NCBI RefSeq assembly: GCF_944387725.1
Contig: NZ_CALXGA010000006.1
Coordinates: 1-53,202, forward strand
Length of the DNA: 53,202 nucleotides
Direction: 5' to 3'
Source: an uncultured Intestinimonas sp.
GTDB lineage: Bacteria; Bacillota; Clostridia; Oscillospirales; Oscillospiraceae
In this document: in pieces, positions 45,166-52,835 of the stretch
Layout: each line of letters opens with the position of its first letter
Position numbering within the stretch: position 1 is the first letter of the stretch
Notes under the pieces: generated by a model
Database searches by the model: none
The model's input: only the letters and a program-made list of their open reading frames with translations
Told to the model about the DNA's origin: nothing
Translations under genes and position numbers: made by a program

Positions 45166-45594
45166 GTGGAGCTGGACGCCAATCAGATTCAGGAGATTCT
45201 CCCCCATCGCCCCCCCTTTCTGCTGGTGGATAAAATCACCGACTACCAGCCGGGCGCCTGGGCCAAGGGCATCAAGGCGGTGACCGTCAATGAGCCCTTC
45301 TTCGCCGGGCATTTCCCCCAGTACCACGTCATGCCGGGGGTCCTCATTCTGGAGGCCCTGGCTCAGGTAGGGGCGGTGGCCATCCTCTCCCTGCCGGAGA
45401 ACCAGGGGAAGATCGCCTTCTTCGGCGGCATCAAGAACGCCCGCTTTAAGAAGCAGGTCCGTCCCGGGGATGTCCTGGAGCTCTCCTGTGAGCTCATCGG
45501 CCGGCGGGGCCCCGTGGGCTTCGGCAAGGCGGTGGCCAAGGTGGATGGAAAGGTGGCCGCCCAGGGCGAGCTCACCTTCGCCGTGGGCGGCTGA
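45166..45594 (+). CDS. fabZ: 3-hydroxyacyl-ACP dehydratase
   Basis: Hot-dog fold dehydratase, 142 aa. [19 protein letters not shown], catalytic His in [20 protein letters not shown] with Glu a few residues on, and [23 protein letters not shown] start 4 bp after fabF, with GGGAGGG upstream. A dual role in unsaturated fatty acid formation, known for some FabZ, cannot be judged from sequence. Confidence 0.95.
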   Translation: MELDANQIQEILPHRPPFLLVDKITDYQPGAWAKGIKAVTVNEPFFAGHFPQYHVMPGVLILEALAQVGAVAILSLPENQGKIAFFGGIKNARFKKQVRPGDVLELSCELIGRRGPVGFGKAVAKVDGKVAAQGELTFAVGG

Positions 45595-45602
45595 GTCCCG
45601 CG

Positions 45603-45649
45603 CCAAAACGGCGGGCACGGGTTCTGAGAGAGAAGACGGGCCGTTTTGG
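45603..45649 (+). other. Inverted repeat abutting the marR ribosome-binding site
   Basis: CCAAAACGGC (45603-45612) pairs perfectly with GCCGTTTTGG (45640-45649); the 3' arm overlaps the first bases of the SD GGAGG (45648-45652). In mRNA this could hinder translation of the regulator or act as an operator. 27-nt loop, no T-run. Confidence 0.5.
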
Positions 45650-45658
45650 AGGCAAGCC

Positions 45659-46108
45659 ATGCTGGAACAGGCATTTAACCAAGTGTATACCAAATTTAAG
45701 CTCCACTTTTACCGGGCGGTCTTCGGCCGCTTCCAGAAGCGGGAGGCCAGTCTCACCACGGTGGAGACCTTCTGCATGGAGATCATCGCGGCCCTGGGCC
45801 AGCCCACGGTCAACGAGTTCTCCCGGTTTGTGGGCATCTCGGCCCCCAACGCCGCCTACAAGATCAACAACCTGATTCAAAAGGGCTATGTCCGCAAGGA
45901 GCAGTCCGAATCGGACAAGCGGGAGTACCATCTGGTGGTCACACAGAAGTATATCGACTATTACAACATCAACTACCGCTATCTGGGAAAGGTAATGGCG
46001 CGCCTTCAGCGCCGCTTTTCCCCGGAGGACCTGGCCAAGCTGGAGGAGATGCTGACCATCATCTCCGAAGAGCTCATGCCGGAGATTCCCCTGCCCAAGC
46101 AAAGCTGA
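45659..46108 (+). CDS. MarR-family regulator, probably of fatty-acid synthesis (FabT-like)
   Basis: Winged-helix regulator, 149 aa. Dimerisation helix MLEQAFNQVYTKFKLHFYRA, helix-turn-helix about residues 43-72 (GQPTVNEFSRFVGISAPNAA and following YKINNLIQKGYV), wing with SESDKREYHLVVTQK, and a C-terminal helix FSPEDLAKLEEMLTIISEEL. ATG 45659 with SD TTTTGGAGG; a longer frame from 45470 is a shadow of fabZ. It ends the fab operon after 64 bp and is followed by a terminator. By analogy with FabT (a MarR protein that senses acyl-ACP) it may repress the operon through the palindrome at 36466-36499; that link is inferred. Confidence 0.85.
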   Translation: MLEQAFNQVYTKFKLHFYRAVFGRFQKREASLTTVETFCMEIIAALGQPTVNEFSRFVGISAPNAAYKINNLIQKGYVRKEQSESDKREYHLVVTQKYIDYYNINYRYLGKVMARLQRRFSPEDLAKLEEMLTIISEELMPEIPLPKQS

Positions 46109-46122
46109 GTGAGGACAAAGAA

Positions 46123-46155
46123 GGCCGCCCCCGGCGAAAATCGCCGGGGGCGGCC
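46123..46155. terminator. Bidirectional terminator between the fab operon and the SLH gene
   Basis: Perfect 15-bp stem GGCCGCCCCCGGCGA / TCGCCGGGGGCGGCC (46123-46137 with 46141-46155), AAA loop; moderate T-tracts on both strands (TCTACCTGTTT and TTCTTTG). Serves convergent transcription units. Confidence 0.8.
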
Positions 46156-46182
46156 TCTACCTGTTTGCCGGGCTGGGCCGGA

Positions 46183-49176
46183 TTACAGGGTCAGGACCCG
46201 GTGGAGGATGACAGCCATTTCGGCCCGGGTCAGGGAGCCCAGGGGGTTGAGCCTGCCGGAGGTGTCCCCCTGGATGACGCCGGCCTGGACCAGGGCGGCC
46301 ACGGGGCCCTGGGCGTAGCCGGCCACCGTTCCGCCGTCAGAGAAGCGGCTGAGGTAGTTGCCGGAGGCGTCGGGGAGGGCCTGCCCGGTGCGGCTGAGGG
46401 TGCGGTAGAGGAGCACCATGGCGTCCTGCCGGGTCAGGGCCCCGGTGGGGTTAAAGGTGTCGCCGCCGCCCTGGGCGATGCCCTGGGCCTTGGCCGCGGC
46501 AATGGCCTGGGCGTAGTAGCTGCCGGCTGGCACATCGGAAAAGCTGTTGGAGGGGTCGCCGCCGGTGAGATGGAAGGCCCGGGAGAGCATCAGCACGAAG
46601 TCGCCCCGGATGATGTTGCCGGCGGGGCCGTAGGTGGTGGCGCTGGTACCGGTGGTGATGCCGTTGTCGTAGAGGAACTTAACCGAGGCGGCGGCCCAGC
46701 TGTAATTGCCCATGTCGGTGAACTGGGAGGTGGTGGCTGGGGTCACGGTGATGGCGACAGAGCCGGTGTAGACCAGCCCCCGGCTGTCGGTGCCGGAGTA
46801 GGTCAAGGTGGCGGTGCCGGAGTAGCCGGCCGGAGGCACATAGGTGACGTTGGCGATGGAGGTACCGCCGGCGTCCGGGGCGAAGGAAATCAGGGGGACC
46901 ACCACGCCGCCGTAGGAGGCGGGGCCTTGATAGCCATAGTAGAGGGCGCCGGAGGAGGGGGGATTGAACCGCACAGACGCCAGGCTCCCGGCTCCCCGGG
47001 CGGCGCAGGCGGAGACAAAGTCGTTGGAGCGGAAGGTCACCGCCCCGCCGTCGGAGGTATAGCGGATGGGGGCGGCGTCCTTCACAGGGGCGTAGGTGAT
47101 GGTCACCGTACCCGAGAAGCGGTCGTTTTCTATGCTCCGGCCGGAGAAAGAGAGCTCCAGGGCGCCGGTGAGGCCGCTGGCCGGGACAAAGGAGACGTCG
47201 GCCAGATTGGGAGTGCCGGAGCGGTAGAACCTGTCCGAGGAGGCAGCCTGACGCTGTCCGCTCTCGTTGTACTGGTAGTAGAGGACGCCCCGGGAGGAGC
47301 TGGGCAGGGTGAAGGTCACATAGTCCATGCGCGCCCCGGTTTCGTTCTCACACAGGCTGTCAAAGTCGGAGAGGACGAAGCTCACGGCGGCTCCGGCGTC
47401 AGCGGAGTAGGCGATGCGGCCCCCGGAGCTCCCCACCTGAATCCTGAGGGTGCCGGTAAAGCGGTCGCCGTTGGTGCCGCGTCCGGAAAATTCCACAGTG
47501 ACAGCGCCGGCGTAGCCGCTCCCGGGCACAAAGGTCACATCGTCCAGCCGGGGGGAGGAGGTGCGGTAGAAGCGGTCACCGGAGGCGACAACCTCCTCGT
47601 CCCGGGAGTCATAGTCATAGTAGAGGGCGCCCCGGGAGGAGGACGGCTGGGTGAAGGTCACATAGTCCAGGCTGGAGCCGGTGCGGTCCAGGCAGTAGTC
47701 GTTAAAGTCCCTGTCGTCCAGGGTGAGGTCCTCCCCCTCGCCGGTCTCATAGCGGAGGGTGGAGCCGGTGCGGGTGACGGTGATGGTCACGGTTCCGGAG
47801 AAGTCGTCCCGGCCCGTGCTGCGGCCGGTGTAGCGGATGGTGACAGCGCCGCTGTAGCCGCTTCTGGGGACGAAGGTGATGTCATCCAGCAGAAAATCGT
47901 CGCCGCTGGCGTAGCAGCGGTCAGAGGAGGAGAGCCGCTCCTCGTTCCTGCCTTCGTAGTCAAAGTAGAGGGCGCCCTGGGAGGAGCTGGGCAGGGTGAA
48001 GGTCACATAGTCCAGCCGGGAGCCGGTGGCGCTTCGGCAGAGGTCGTCGAAGTCAGCGGCGTCGAAGTCCAGCGGTTCGTTCCTGGCCGTCTCATACTTG
48101 ACGTCGTTGGAGGGGGCCTCCAGGGTGATGACCAGCTGGCCAGTGTAGGACTGTCCGTTGACGTCTGTGGCGGTGTAGGAGAAGGCGGCAGTCTCTCCGC
48201 CCCGCCCGGCGGGGACAAATGTGATGTCCGAGATGCAGCGGCTGGCGCTGCTGGAGGCGGAGTAGTCCCGGTTAGGGTCGATTTTAGCGCCCCCGTCCTG
48301 TTGGGTGTAGCCGTAGTAGAGGGTGCCGGCGCTGACACTGTTGCTGCTGAAGCGTACATAGTCCAGACTGGCGCCGTACACGCCGGCGCAGACACTGTTG
48401 AAGTCGCTGGCACTGAGGGTCAGGGTTCCGTCGGCCTTTACCGACTTCTGGATGGCGGCGGCGGCGCCGGCCGTGACCGTGACCGTGCACGCAGCCGTCT
48501 TTGAGGCATCCGCTGAGGATGTGGCTGTGATCACAGCGGCGCCCGGTGTGACGCCGGTGACCAATCCGTTGGCGTTCACTGTGGCCACGCGCTCATTGGA
48601 GGATTTCCAGGTGACGGTCTTACTGACCGCATTGTCGGGAGATACTGTGGCGGTGAGCTGCACCGTGCCCCTGACGGAAATGGAGGCGCTGCCGCTGTTT
48701 AAGGTCAGACCGGTGACCGGGCTGGGTGTGGGGGTCGGTGTGGGCGTAGGTGTGGGCGTTGGCGTAGGTGTGGGCGTAGGTGTGGGCGTTGGCGTGGGCG
48801 TAGGTGTGGGCGTTGGCGTAGGTGTGGGTGTGGGTGTGGGTGTGGGTGTGGGTGTGGGCGTGGGCGTAGGCGTGGGCGTTGGCGCAGGTGTGGGCGTTGG
48901 CGCAGGTGTGGGCGTTGGCGTAGGTGTGGGCGTAGGCGTGGGCGTTGGCGCAGGTGTGGGCGTTGGCGTAGGTGTGGGCGTTGGTGTAGGTGTAGGTGTT
49001 GGTGTTGGTGTGGGCGTGGCGCCGTCAGATCCTGTGGAAGTGGATTCTGTGCGCACGTCCGGCGCAGCGCCGTCTGGTATAACGCTGGGGGAGGCCGCCA
49101 GAACGGAGGTCATCAGGGCGGCAAGGATGACAAGCGCGATGGCAATGGAAACAGAGAAAAAAATTTTCAATTTCAT
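46183..49176 (-). CDS. Secreted SLH-domain surface protein with Thr-Pro tract and five tandem Cys-containing domains
   Basis: 997 aa, exported and probably bound to the cell-wall polymer. Signal peptide about 1-27 ([20 protein letters not shown]..., cleavage after SVLA); a Thr/Pro/Ala tract about 53-151; a bacterial Ig-like (BIG2) domain about 155-232 ([32 protein letters not shown]); five repeats of about 110-120 residues (about 243-352, 360-469, 470-585, 586-698, 702-810) sharing DF-x-x-x-[18 protein letters not shown] and TFVP-x-x-GY-x-GAVT; and three SLH modules (about 816-997, e.g. [26 protein letters not shown]). ATG 49176 with SD GGAAGGAG 8 nt upstream; a frame start at 49233 is rejected. 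The role is unknown; adhesion or cell-wall structure is likely. Confidence 0.88.
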   Translation of the reverse strand: MKLKIFFSVSIAIALVILAALMTSVLAASPSVIPDGAAPDVRTESTSTGSDGATPTPTPTPTPTPTPTPTPTPTPAPTPTPTPTPTPTPTPAPTPTPAPTPTPTPTPTPTPTPTPTPTPTPTPTPTPTPTPTPTPTPTPTPTPTPTPTPTPSPVTGLTLNSGSASISVRGTVQLTATVSPDNAVSKTVTWKSSNERVATVNANGLVTGVTPGAAVITATSSADASKTAACTVTVTAGAAAAIQKSVKADGTLTLSASDFNSVCAGVYGASLDYVRFSSNSVSAGTLYYGYTQQDGGAKIDPNRDYSASSSASRCISDITFVPAGRGGETAAFSYTATDVNGQSYTGQLVITLEAPSNDVKYETARNEPLDFDAADFDDLCRSATGSRLDYVTFTLPSSSQGALYFDYEGRNEERLSSSDRCYASGDDFLLDDITFVPRSGYSGAVTIRYTGRSTGRDDFSGTVTITVTRTGSTLRYETGEGEDLTLDDRDFNDYCLDRTGSSLDYVTFTQPSSSRGALYYDYDSRDEEVVASGDRFYRTSSPRLDDVTFVPGSGYAGAVTVEFSGRGTNGDRFTGTLRIQVGSSGGRIAYSADAGAAVSFVLSDFDSLCENETGARMDYVTFTLPSSSRGVLYYQYNESGQRQAASSDRFYRSGTPNLADVSFVPASGLTGALELSFSGRSIENDRFSGTVTITYAPVKDAAPIRYTSDGGAVTFRSNDFVSACAARGAGSLASVRFNPPSSGALYYGYQGPASYGGVVVPLISFAPDAGGTSIANVTYVPPAGYSGTATLTYSGTDSRGLVYTGSVAITVTPATTSQFTDMGNYSWAAASVKFLYDNGITTGTSATTYGPAGNIIRGDFVLMLSRAFHLTGGDPSNSFSDVPAGSYYAQAIAAAKAQGIAQGGGDTFNPTGALTRQDAMVLLYRTLSRTGQALPDASGNYLSRFSDGGTVAGYAQGPVAALVQAGVIQGDTSGRLNPLGSLTRAEMAVILHRVLTL
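48722..49018 (-). repeat. Hexanucleotide tandem tract encoding (Thr-Pro)n
   Basis: About 300 bp of near-perfect GGTGTG/GGCGTA/GGCGTT-type 6-bp units (plus-strand reading), encoding alternating Thr-Pro with occasional Ala-Pro. It forms the linker of the surface protein and is prone to length change by slippage or recombination; 6-bp units keep the frame. Confidence 0.95.
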
Positions 49177-49286
49177 GACAGAAGCTCCTTCCAAACTCCA
49201 GTTCTCAAGCGTGGGCCGGTCTATATCATACAACGAAGTTAGACGGAGAATTGTGACAAAAGTTGCAAGATTTTCTTAAAAATTTT

Positions 49287-49360
49287 GGCAACACCACACA
49301 AAGATAATGGGTCAGCAGATGGCGTGCAAAGCCGTTCGGTGCTCTTTGTGCGGTGTTGCC
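49287..49360. terminator. Long hairpin in the gap upstream of the SLH gene
   Basis: Arms GGCAACACCACACAAAG (49287-49303) and CTTTGTGCGGTGTTGCC (49344-49360) pair with one mismatch around a 40-nt loop. TTTTCATTT follows on plus; CCAAAATTTTT follows on minus. It probably terminates minus-strand transcription leaving the ABC operon. The rest of 49177-49385 is the SLH gene leader. Confidence 0.6.
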
Positions 49361-49385
49361 TTTTCATTTGCGGGTTACCTCCATT

Positions 49386-49551
49386 TAGGGCTTGTTTGAA
49401 ACATGTCAACATGCCCAACCGGCGGGTCTTTTGCCCCCTGGACGGCGCAATTTTTCCTTGCAATCCGCCAGGATTCCTGCGAAAAAATTGCTTGCCAGCG
49501 GCCCAAAATCCCTCGCTGCCGGACACATCGCCAATTTTCAAACAAGCCCTA
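49386..49551 (+). repeat. Palindromic MITE-like element, copy D (TA flanks included)
   Basis: Body 49388-49549 (162 bp); TA at 49386-49387 and 49550-49551. Differs from copy E at only two positions by eye. It lies in the stop codon of the minus-strand ABC ATPase: CTCTCC-TA-G. Without it the stop would read TAA. Confidence 0.9.
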
Positions 49552-50343
49552 GGAGAGAAGCATGGTGTCATCGGCCTCATCGGAGCCGGAGACCTTGCTG
49601 AACATATCCAGCAGGGCCTCCACAGTAAGCTTCCGCTTCTCCTCTCCGGAGACGTCGATGACCACCCGGCCCTCGTACATCATAATGAGCCGGTTGCCGT
49701 GGACAATGGCGTCCCGCATATTGTGGGTAATCATCAGGGTGGTGAGCTTGTCCCGCTGGACAATCCGCTCGGTGGCGTCCAGAACCTTGGCGGCGGTCTT
49801 GGGGTCTAGGGCGGCGGTGTGCTCGTCCAGCAGCAGGAGCTTGGGCTTCTGGAGGGTGGCCATCAGCAGGGTCAGGGCCTGCCGCTGGCCGCCGGAGAGG
49901 AGTCCCACCTTGGCGGTGAGCCGCTCCTCCAGCCCCAGGTCCAGGATTTTCAGCAGCTCCCGGTACTCCTCCCGCTCCGGGCGGGTGATGCCGGGCCGGA
50001 GGGTCCGGGGCCGGCCCCGGCGCTTGGCCAGGGCCAGGTTCTCCTCGATCTGCATGGTGGCGGCGGTGCCCATCATGGGGTCCTGGAAGACCCGGCCGAT
50101 ATAGGGGGCCCGCTTGTGCTCCGGCAGCCGGGTCACGTCCACCCCGCCGATGGAGATAGTGCCGGCGTCCACCGGCCACACCCCCGCCACGGCGTTGAGG
50201 AGGGTGGACTTGCCCGCCCCGTTGCCGCCGATGACGGTGGTAAAATCCCCGTCGGCCAGGGTGAGGGAGAGGCCGTTGAGGGCGGTCTTTTCGTTGATGG
50301 TGCCGGGGTTGAAAGTCTTGTAGACCTGTTTGACCTCAAGCAT
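49549..50343 (-). CDS. ABC transporter ATP-binding protein (TrpXYZ-type importer)
   Basis: Cytoplasmic ATPase, 264 aa. Walker A VIGGNGAGKSTLLNAV (about residues 38-53), Q-loop region GRVFQDPMMGTAATM, signature GLLSGGQRQALTLLMATL, Walker B LLLLDEHTAALDPKTA, switch His in MITHNMRDAI. The DEHTAALDP form is typical of ATPases that go with ABC_sub_bind (DUF534-like) binding proteins. Its start overlaps the permease end by 8 bp; the stop TAG is supplied by palindromic element copy D. Third gene of the operon. Confidence 0.9.
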   Translation of the reverse strand: MLEVKQVYKTFNPGTINEKTALNGLSLTLADGDFTTVIGGNGAGKSTLLNAVAGVWPVDAGTISIGGVDVTRLPEHKRAPYIGRVFQDPMMGTAATMQIEENLALAKRRGRPRTLRPGITRPEREEYRELLKILDLGLEERLTAKVGLLSGGQRQALTLLMATLQKPKLLLLDEHTAALDPKTAAKVLDATERIVQRDKLTTLMITHNMRDAIVHGNRLIMMYEGRVVIDVSGEEKRKLTVEALLDMFSKVSGSDEADDTMLLS

Positions 50344-51283
50344 GGGTGCGTCCTCCCTTCCGGCCGGGCTTGGAGAAGTATTTCCCCTTCCAGTAGGGGA
50401 TGGCCAGGAAGACGGCCACCACCAGGGCGGTGAGGAGCTTTAAGTCGTTGGTATCCAGGCCCAGCCGCAGGACGAACTGGATGACCAAATAGTAGATGAT
50501 GGCGCCGATGACGGCGGAGAGCAGCTTCAGGGCAAAGTTTTGGAAGACCTTGGAGAAGATGACCTCACCGATGATGACGGCGGCCAGGCCGATGACAATG
50601 GCGCCCCGGCCCATGTCGGCGGTGGAGCTGCCCTGGTACTGGGCCAGAAGGGCCCCGGAGAGGGCCACCAGCCCATTGGAGACCATGAGGCCCAGCACCT
50701 TGTTGAATTTGGTGTCAATGCCCTGGGCCTGGGCCATGCTGGGGTTGGAGCCTGTGGCTCGGAGGGAGGAGCCCAGCTCGGTGCCGAAGAACCAGTAGAG
50801 CACCCCGATCAGGAGGGCGGTGAGGACCAGCAGCAGGAGGATGGGGTTCCGCAGGGCGATCTCCCGGACATACCGCTGGGAGACCAGCAGGTCGAAGTCG
50901 TTGACGCTCACCGCCAGGCTGGCCCGGGTGCCGGCGTCGGTGCCGAAGCCCATAATGCGCAGGTTGATGGAGTAGAGGGCCAGCTGGGTCAAAATGCCGG
51001 AGAGAATGGCGGGGATGCCGCAGAAGGTGTGGAACAGCCCGGTGACCAGCCCGGCCAGCATCCCGGCCAGGATGGCGCACAGCACCGCCACCCAGATGTT
51101 GCAGCCGTTGACGGTCAGCAGCACGCAGACGGCGCCGCCGGTGGCCAGGGAGCCGTCCACTGTCAGATCGGCCACATCCAGGATGCGGTAGGTCAGGTAG
51201 ACGCCGATGGCCATAATGCCCCAGATGAGCCCTTGCCCCACCGCGCCTGGCATGGAGCGCAGCAGGGGGATGAGAAAGTCCAT
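50336..51283 (-). CDS. ABC transporter permease (TrpXYZ-type importer)
   Basis: Membrane permease of the branched-chain/ribose permease superfamily, 315 aa, about eight to nine hydrophobic segments. GLIWGIMAIGVYLTYRILDV, ADLTVDGSLATGGAVCVLLT, GIPAILSGILTQLALYSINL, SLRATGSNPSMAQAQGID (coupling region) and NGLVALSGALLAQYQG are typical of this uncharacterised-importer group. ATG 51283 with SD GGAGG 8 nt upstream; the TTG at 51298 is part of the SD. A hairpin at 51325-51360 separates it from the binding-protein gene. Confidence 0.9.
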   Translation of the reverse strand: MDFLIPLLRSMPGAVGQGLIWGIMAIGVYLTYRILDVADLTVDGSLATGGAVCVLLTVNGCNIWVAVLCAILAGMLAGLVTGLFHTFCGIPAILSGILTQLALYSINLRIMGFGTDAGTRASLAVSVNDFDLLVSQRYVREIALRNPILLLLVLTALLIGVLYWFFGTELGSSLRATGSNPSMAQAQGIDTKFNKVLGLMVSNGLVALSGALLAQYQGSSTADMGRGAIVIGLAAVIIGEVIFSKVFQNFALKLLSAVIGAIIYYLVIQFVLRLGLDTNDLKLLTALVVAVFLAIPYWKGKYFSKPGRKGGRTHA

Positions 51284-51324
51284 GGTTAATGCCTCCAAAA
51301 GTCAATAGATAAGGACAGTATAGC

Positions 51325-51360
51325 AAAAATAGACGGGAAAGGGAAGCCCCTTTCCCGTCT
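51325..51360 (-). terminator. Intra-operon terminator/attenuator after the binding-protein gene
   Basis: On the minus strand a perfect 13-bp stem AGACGGGAAAGGG / CCCTTTCCCGTCT, 4-nt loop, then ATTTTT. Partial termination here would give more binding protein than permease and ATPase. Confidence 0.8.
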
Positions 51361-51389
51361 TTCTTGTGTTTTCCTTCCGCTCCGCAGTC

Positions 51390-52418
51390 TCAGGCCAGGG
51401 GCTCATAGTCCTCGGGAACGGTGATGCCCAGGGCCTCGCAGTTGGCGGGGTTGTAGAGCTTGGTGAGGGTGGTGTCGTACGCAATGGCCATCTCGGAGAC
51501 CGACTCCTCGCCGGTAAGGATGCGGGCGGCCATGTTTCCGGTGATTTCGCCCAGTTCGTAGTAGTCGATGGAGAGGGTGGCCACGCCGCAGCCGGAGCAG
51601 ATGCCGGACTCCCCGGCCACCACGGGCACACCGGCGGGGATGACCACGTTGGCGATGGTCTCGGTGTTATTGGCTGCGGTGTTGTCGGTGGGGATATAGA
51701 TGACATCGGAGCTGTCACAGGCGGTCTGGGTCACAGAGGCCAGATCGTTGACATCGGTGAAGGCGTACTGGGCGCAGGTGTAGCCCATCTCCTCCAGGTA
51801 GCCCTGGATGGTCTCCACCTGGAAGATGGAGTTGGGCTCAGCGGAGCAGTAGAGCAGGCCCACATTGGGGTAGTCGGCGGCGGGGAAGAGCTCCTGAAGC
51901 ATCTCGGCCTGCTGGTCCAGGGGGGCCAGGTCGGAGGTGCCGGAGATGTTGCCGCCCAGGACGCCGTCCTCGGTGCTGTCCAGGTTCAGGGCCACGCCGT
52001 AGTTGGTGACGGCAGTGCCCAGGATGGGCACGGTGTCGGTGGCGGAAGCGGCGGCGGTGAGGGAGGCGGTGGCGTTGGCCAGGATCAGGTCCACGTCCTC
52101 CGCCAGGAAGCCGTCGATGATGGTGATGCAGTTGTTGGAGTCGCCGCCGGCGTTGCCCTCGGAGAAGGTGACCGCGTCCCCAAACTGGGTGGTGAGGGCA
52201 TCCTTGAAACCCTGAGTGGCGGCGTCCAGGGCGTTGTGGGGGGCCAACTGGCAGATGCCCACCACATAGGTCTCTCCGGAGGCGTTCGGAGCGGTGGAGC
52301 CGGCAGGGGCGGTGCCCTCAGGGGCGGGAGTCTCGGCGGAGCCGCCGGAGCAGGCGGCCAGGGACAGCGCCAGCGCGGACGCCGTCAGCAGAGCGGAAAG
52401 TTTCTTGGTGCGGTTCAT
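51390..52418 (-). CDS. ABC transporter substrate-binding lipoprotein (ABC_sub_bind, TrpX-like)
   Basis: Extracytoplasmic binding lipoprotein, 342 aa. Signal MNRTKKLSALLTASALALSL with lipobox LAAC (Cys about 23), short Ala/Pro linker, then the two-lobe domain: VVGICQLAPHNALDAATQGF, DLILANATASLTAAASATD, TVPILGTAVTNYG, VGLLYCSAEPNSIFQVETIQ, VIYIPTDNTAANN, VPVVAGESG and GVATLSIDYYELGEITGNMA. These blocks are those of the ABC_sub_bind family, some members of which (TrpX) are linked to tryptophan or tyrosine uptake. ATG 52418 is 8 nt after SD GGAAGGA; ATG 52427 overlaps the SD. No T-box or riboswitch fits in the leader of about 60 nt, so the substrate is undetermined. Confidence 0.9.
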   Translation of the reverse strand: MNRTKKLSALLTASALALSLAACSGGSAETPAPEGTAPAGSTAPNASGETYVVGICQLAPHNALDAATQGFKDALTTQFGDAVTFSEGNAGGDSNNCITIIDGFLAEDVDLILANATASLTAAASATDTVPILGTAVTNYGVALNLDSTEDGVLGGNISGTSDLAPLDQQAEMLQELFPAADYPNVGLLYCSAEPNSIFQVETIQGYLEEMGYTCAQYAFTDVNDLASVTQTACDSSDVIYIPTDNTAANNTETIANVVIPAGVPVVAGESGICSGCGVATLSIDYYELGEITGNMAARILTGEESVSEMAIAYDTTLTKLYNPANCEALGITVPEDYEPLA

Positions 52419-52480
52419 TTCATTCATCCTTCCAAATGCTTTGATGCTTTAATACTTTGTTCCAATGAAGCATGAGATGT

Positions 52481-52508
52481 ATTATACACCTTTTCCACCC
52501 AATGTCAA
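52481..52508 (-). promoter_or_regulatory. Promoter of the TrpXYZ-type operon
   Basis: On the minus strand TTGACA, 16 bp, TATAAT: a full consensus sigma-A promoter, about 60 nt before the binding-protein start and about 45 bp downstream of element copy E. Confidence 0.9.
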
Positions 52509-52551
52509 TCCGCACTTTTCCCAAAAATGGGGGAGCGAAGCGTGTCCATCC

Positions 52552-52716
52552 TAGGCTTGTTTGAAACATGTCAACATGCCCAACCGGCGGGGCTTTTGCC
52601 CCCTGGACGGCGCAATTTTTCCTTGCAATCCGCCAGGATTCCTGCGAAAAAATTGCTTGCCAGCGGCCCAAAATCCCTCGCTGCCGGACACATCGCCAAT
52701 TTTCAAACAAGCCCTA
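52552..52716 (+). repeat. Palindromic MITE-like element, copy E (TA flanks included)
   Basis: Body 52554-52714 (161 bp; one G missing from the left terminus, GGCTTG), TA at 52552-52553 and 52715-52716. Near-identical to copy D and in the same orientation, 3.0 kb away. The 52717-52835 stretch to its right holds no recognisable gene. Confidence 0.9.
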
Positions 52717-52835
52717 GGCCGGCATGGGACAAGGTTTTGACGGCAGACGCAACAGGCATGGGAGGAAGGTCACTGTGGACTTTTCTTTTCGGTGTTCAAC
52801 TTGATTTTACAATCAACCAAAAAAAGAAGCTGTAT

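Noticed and set aside
46165..48504. 779-codon open frame antisense to the SLH protein
   Set aside because: Low-complexity Gly/Val/Ala shadow; the minus-strand protein has signal peptide, SD and SLH modules.
48722..49018. Regular repeats as a CRISPR array
   Set aside because: Units are 6 bp with no spacers and lie in frame within a Thr-Pro linker; no cas genes nearby.
49177..49286. Promoter for the SLH gene
   Set aside because: A TATGAT box is present on the minus strand but the only TTGTCA lies 23 bp away; too weak to call.
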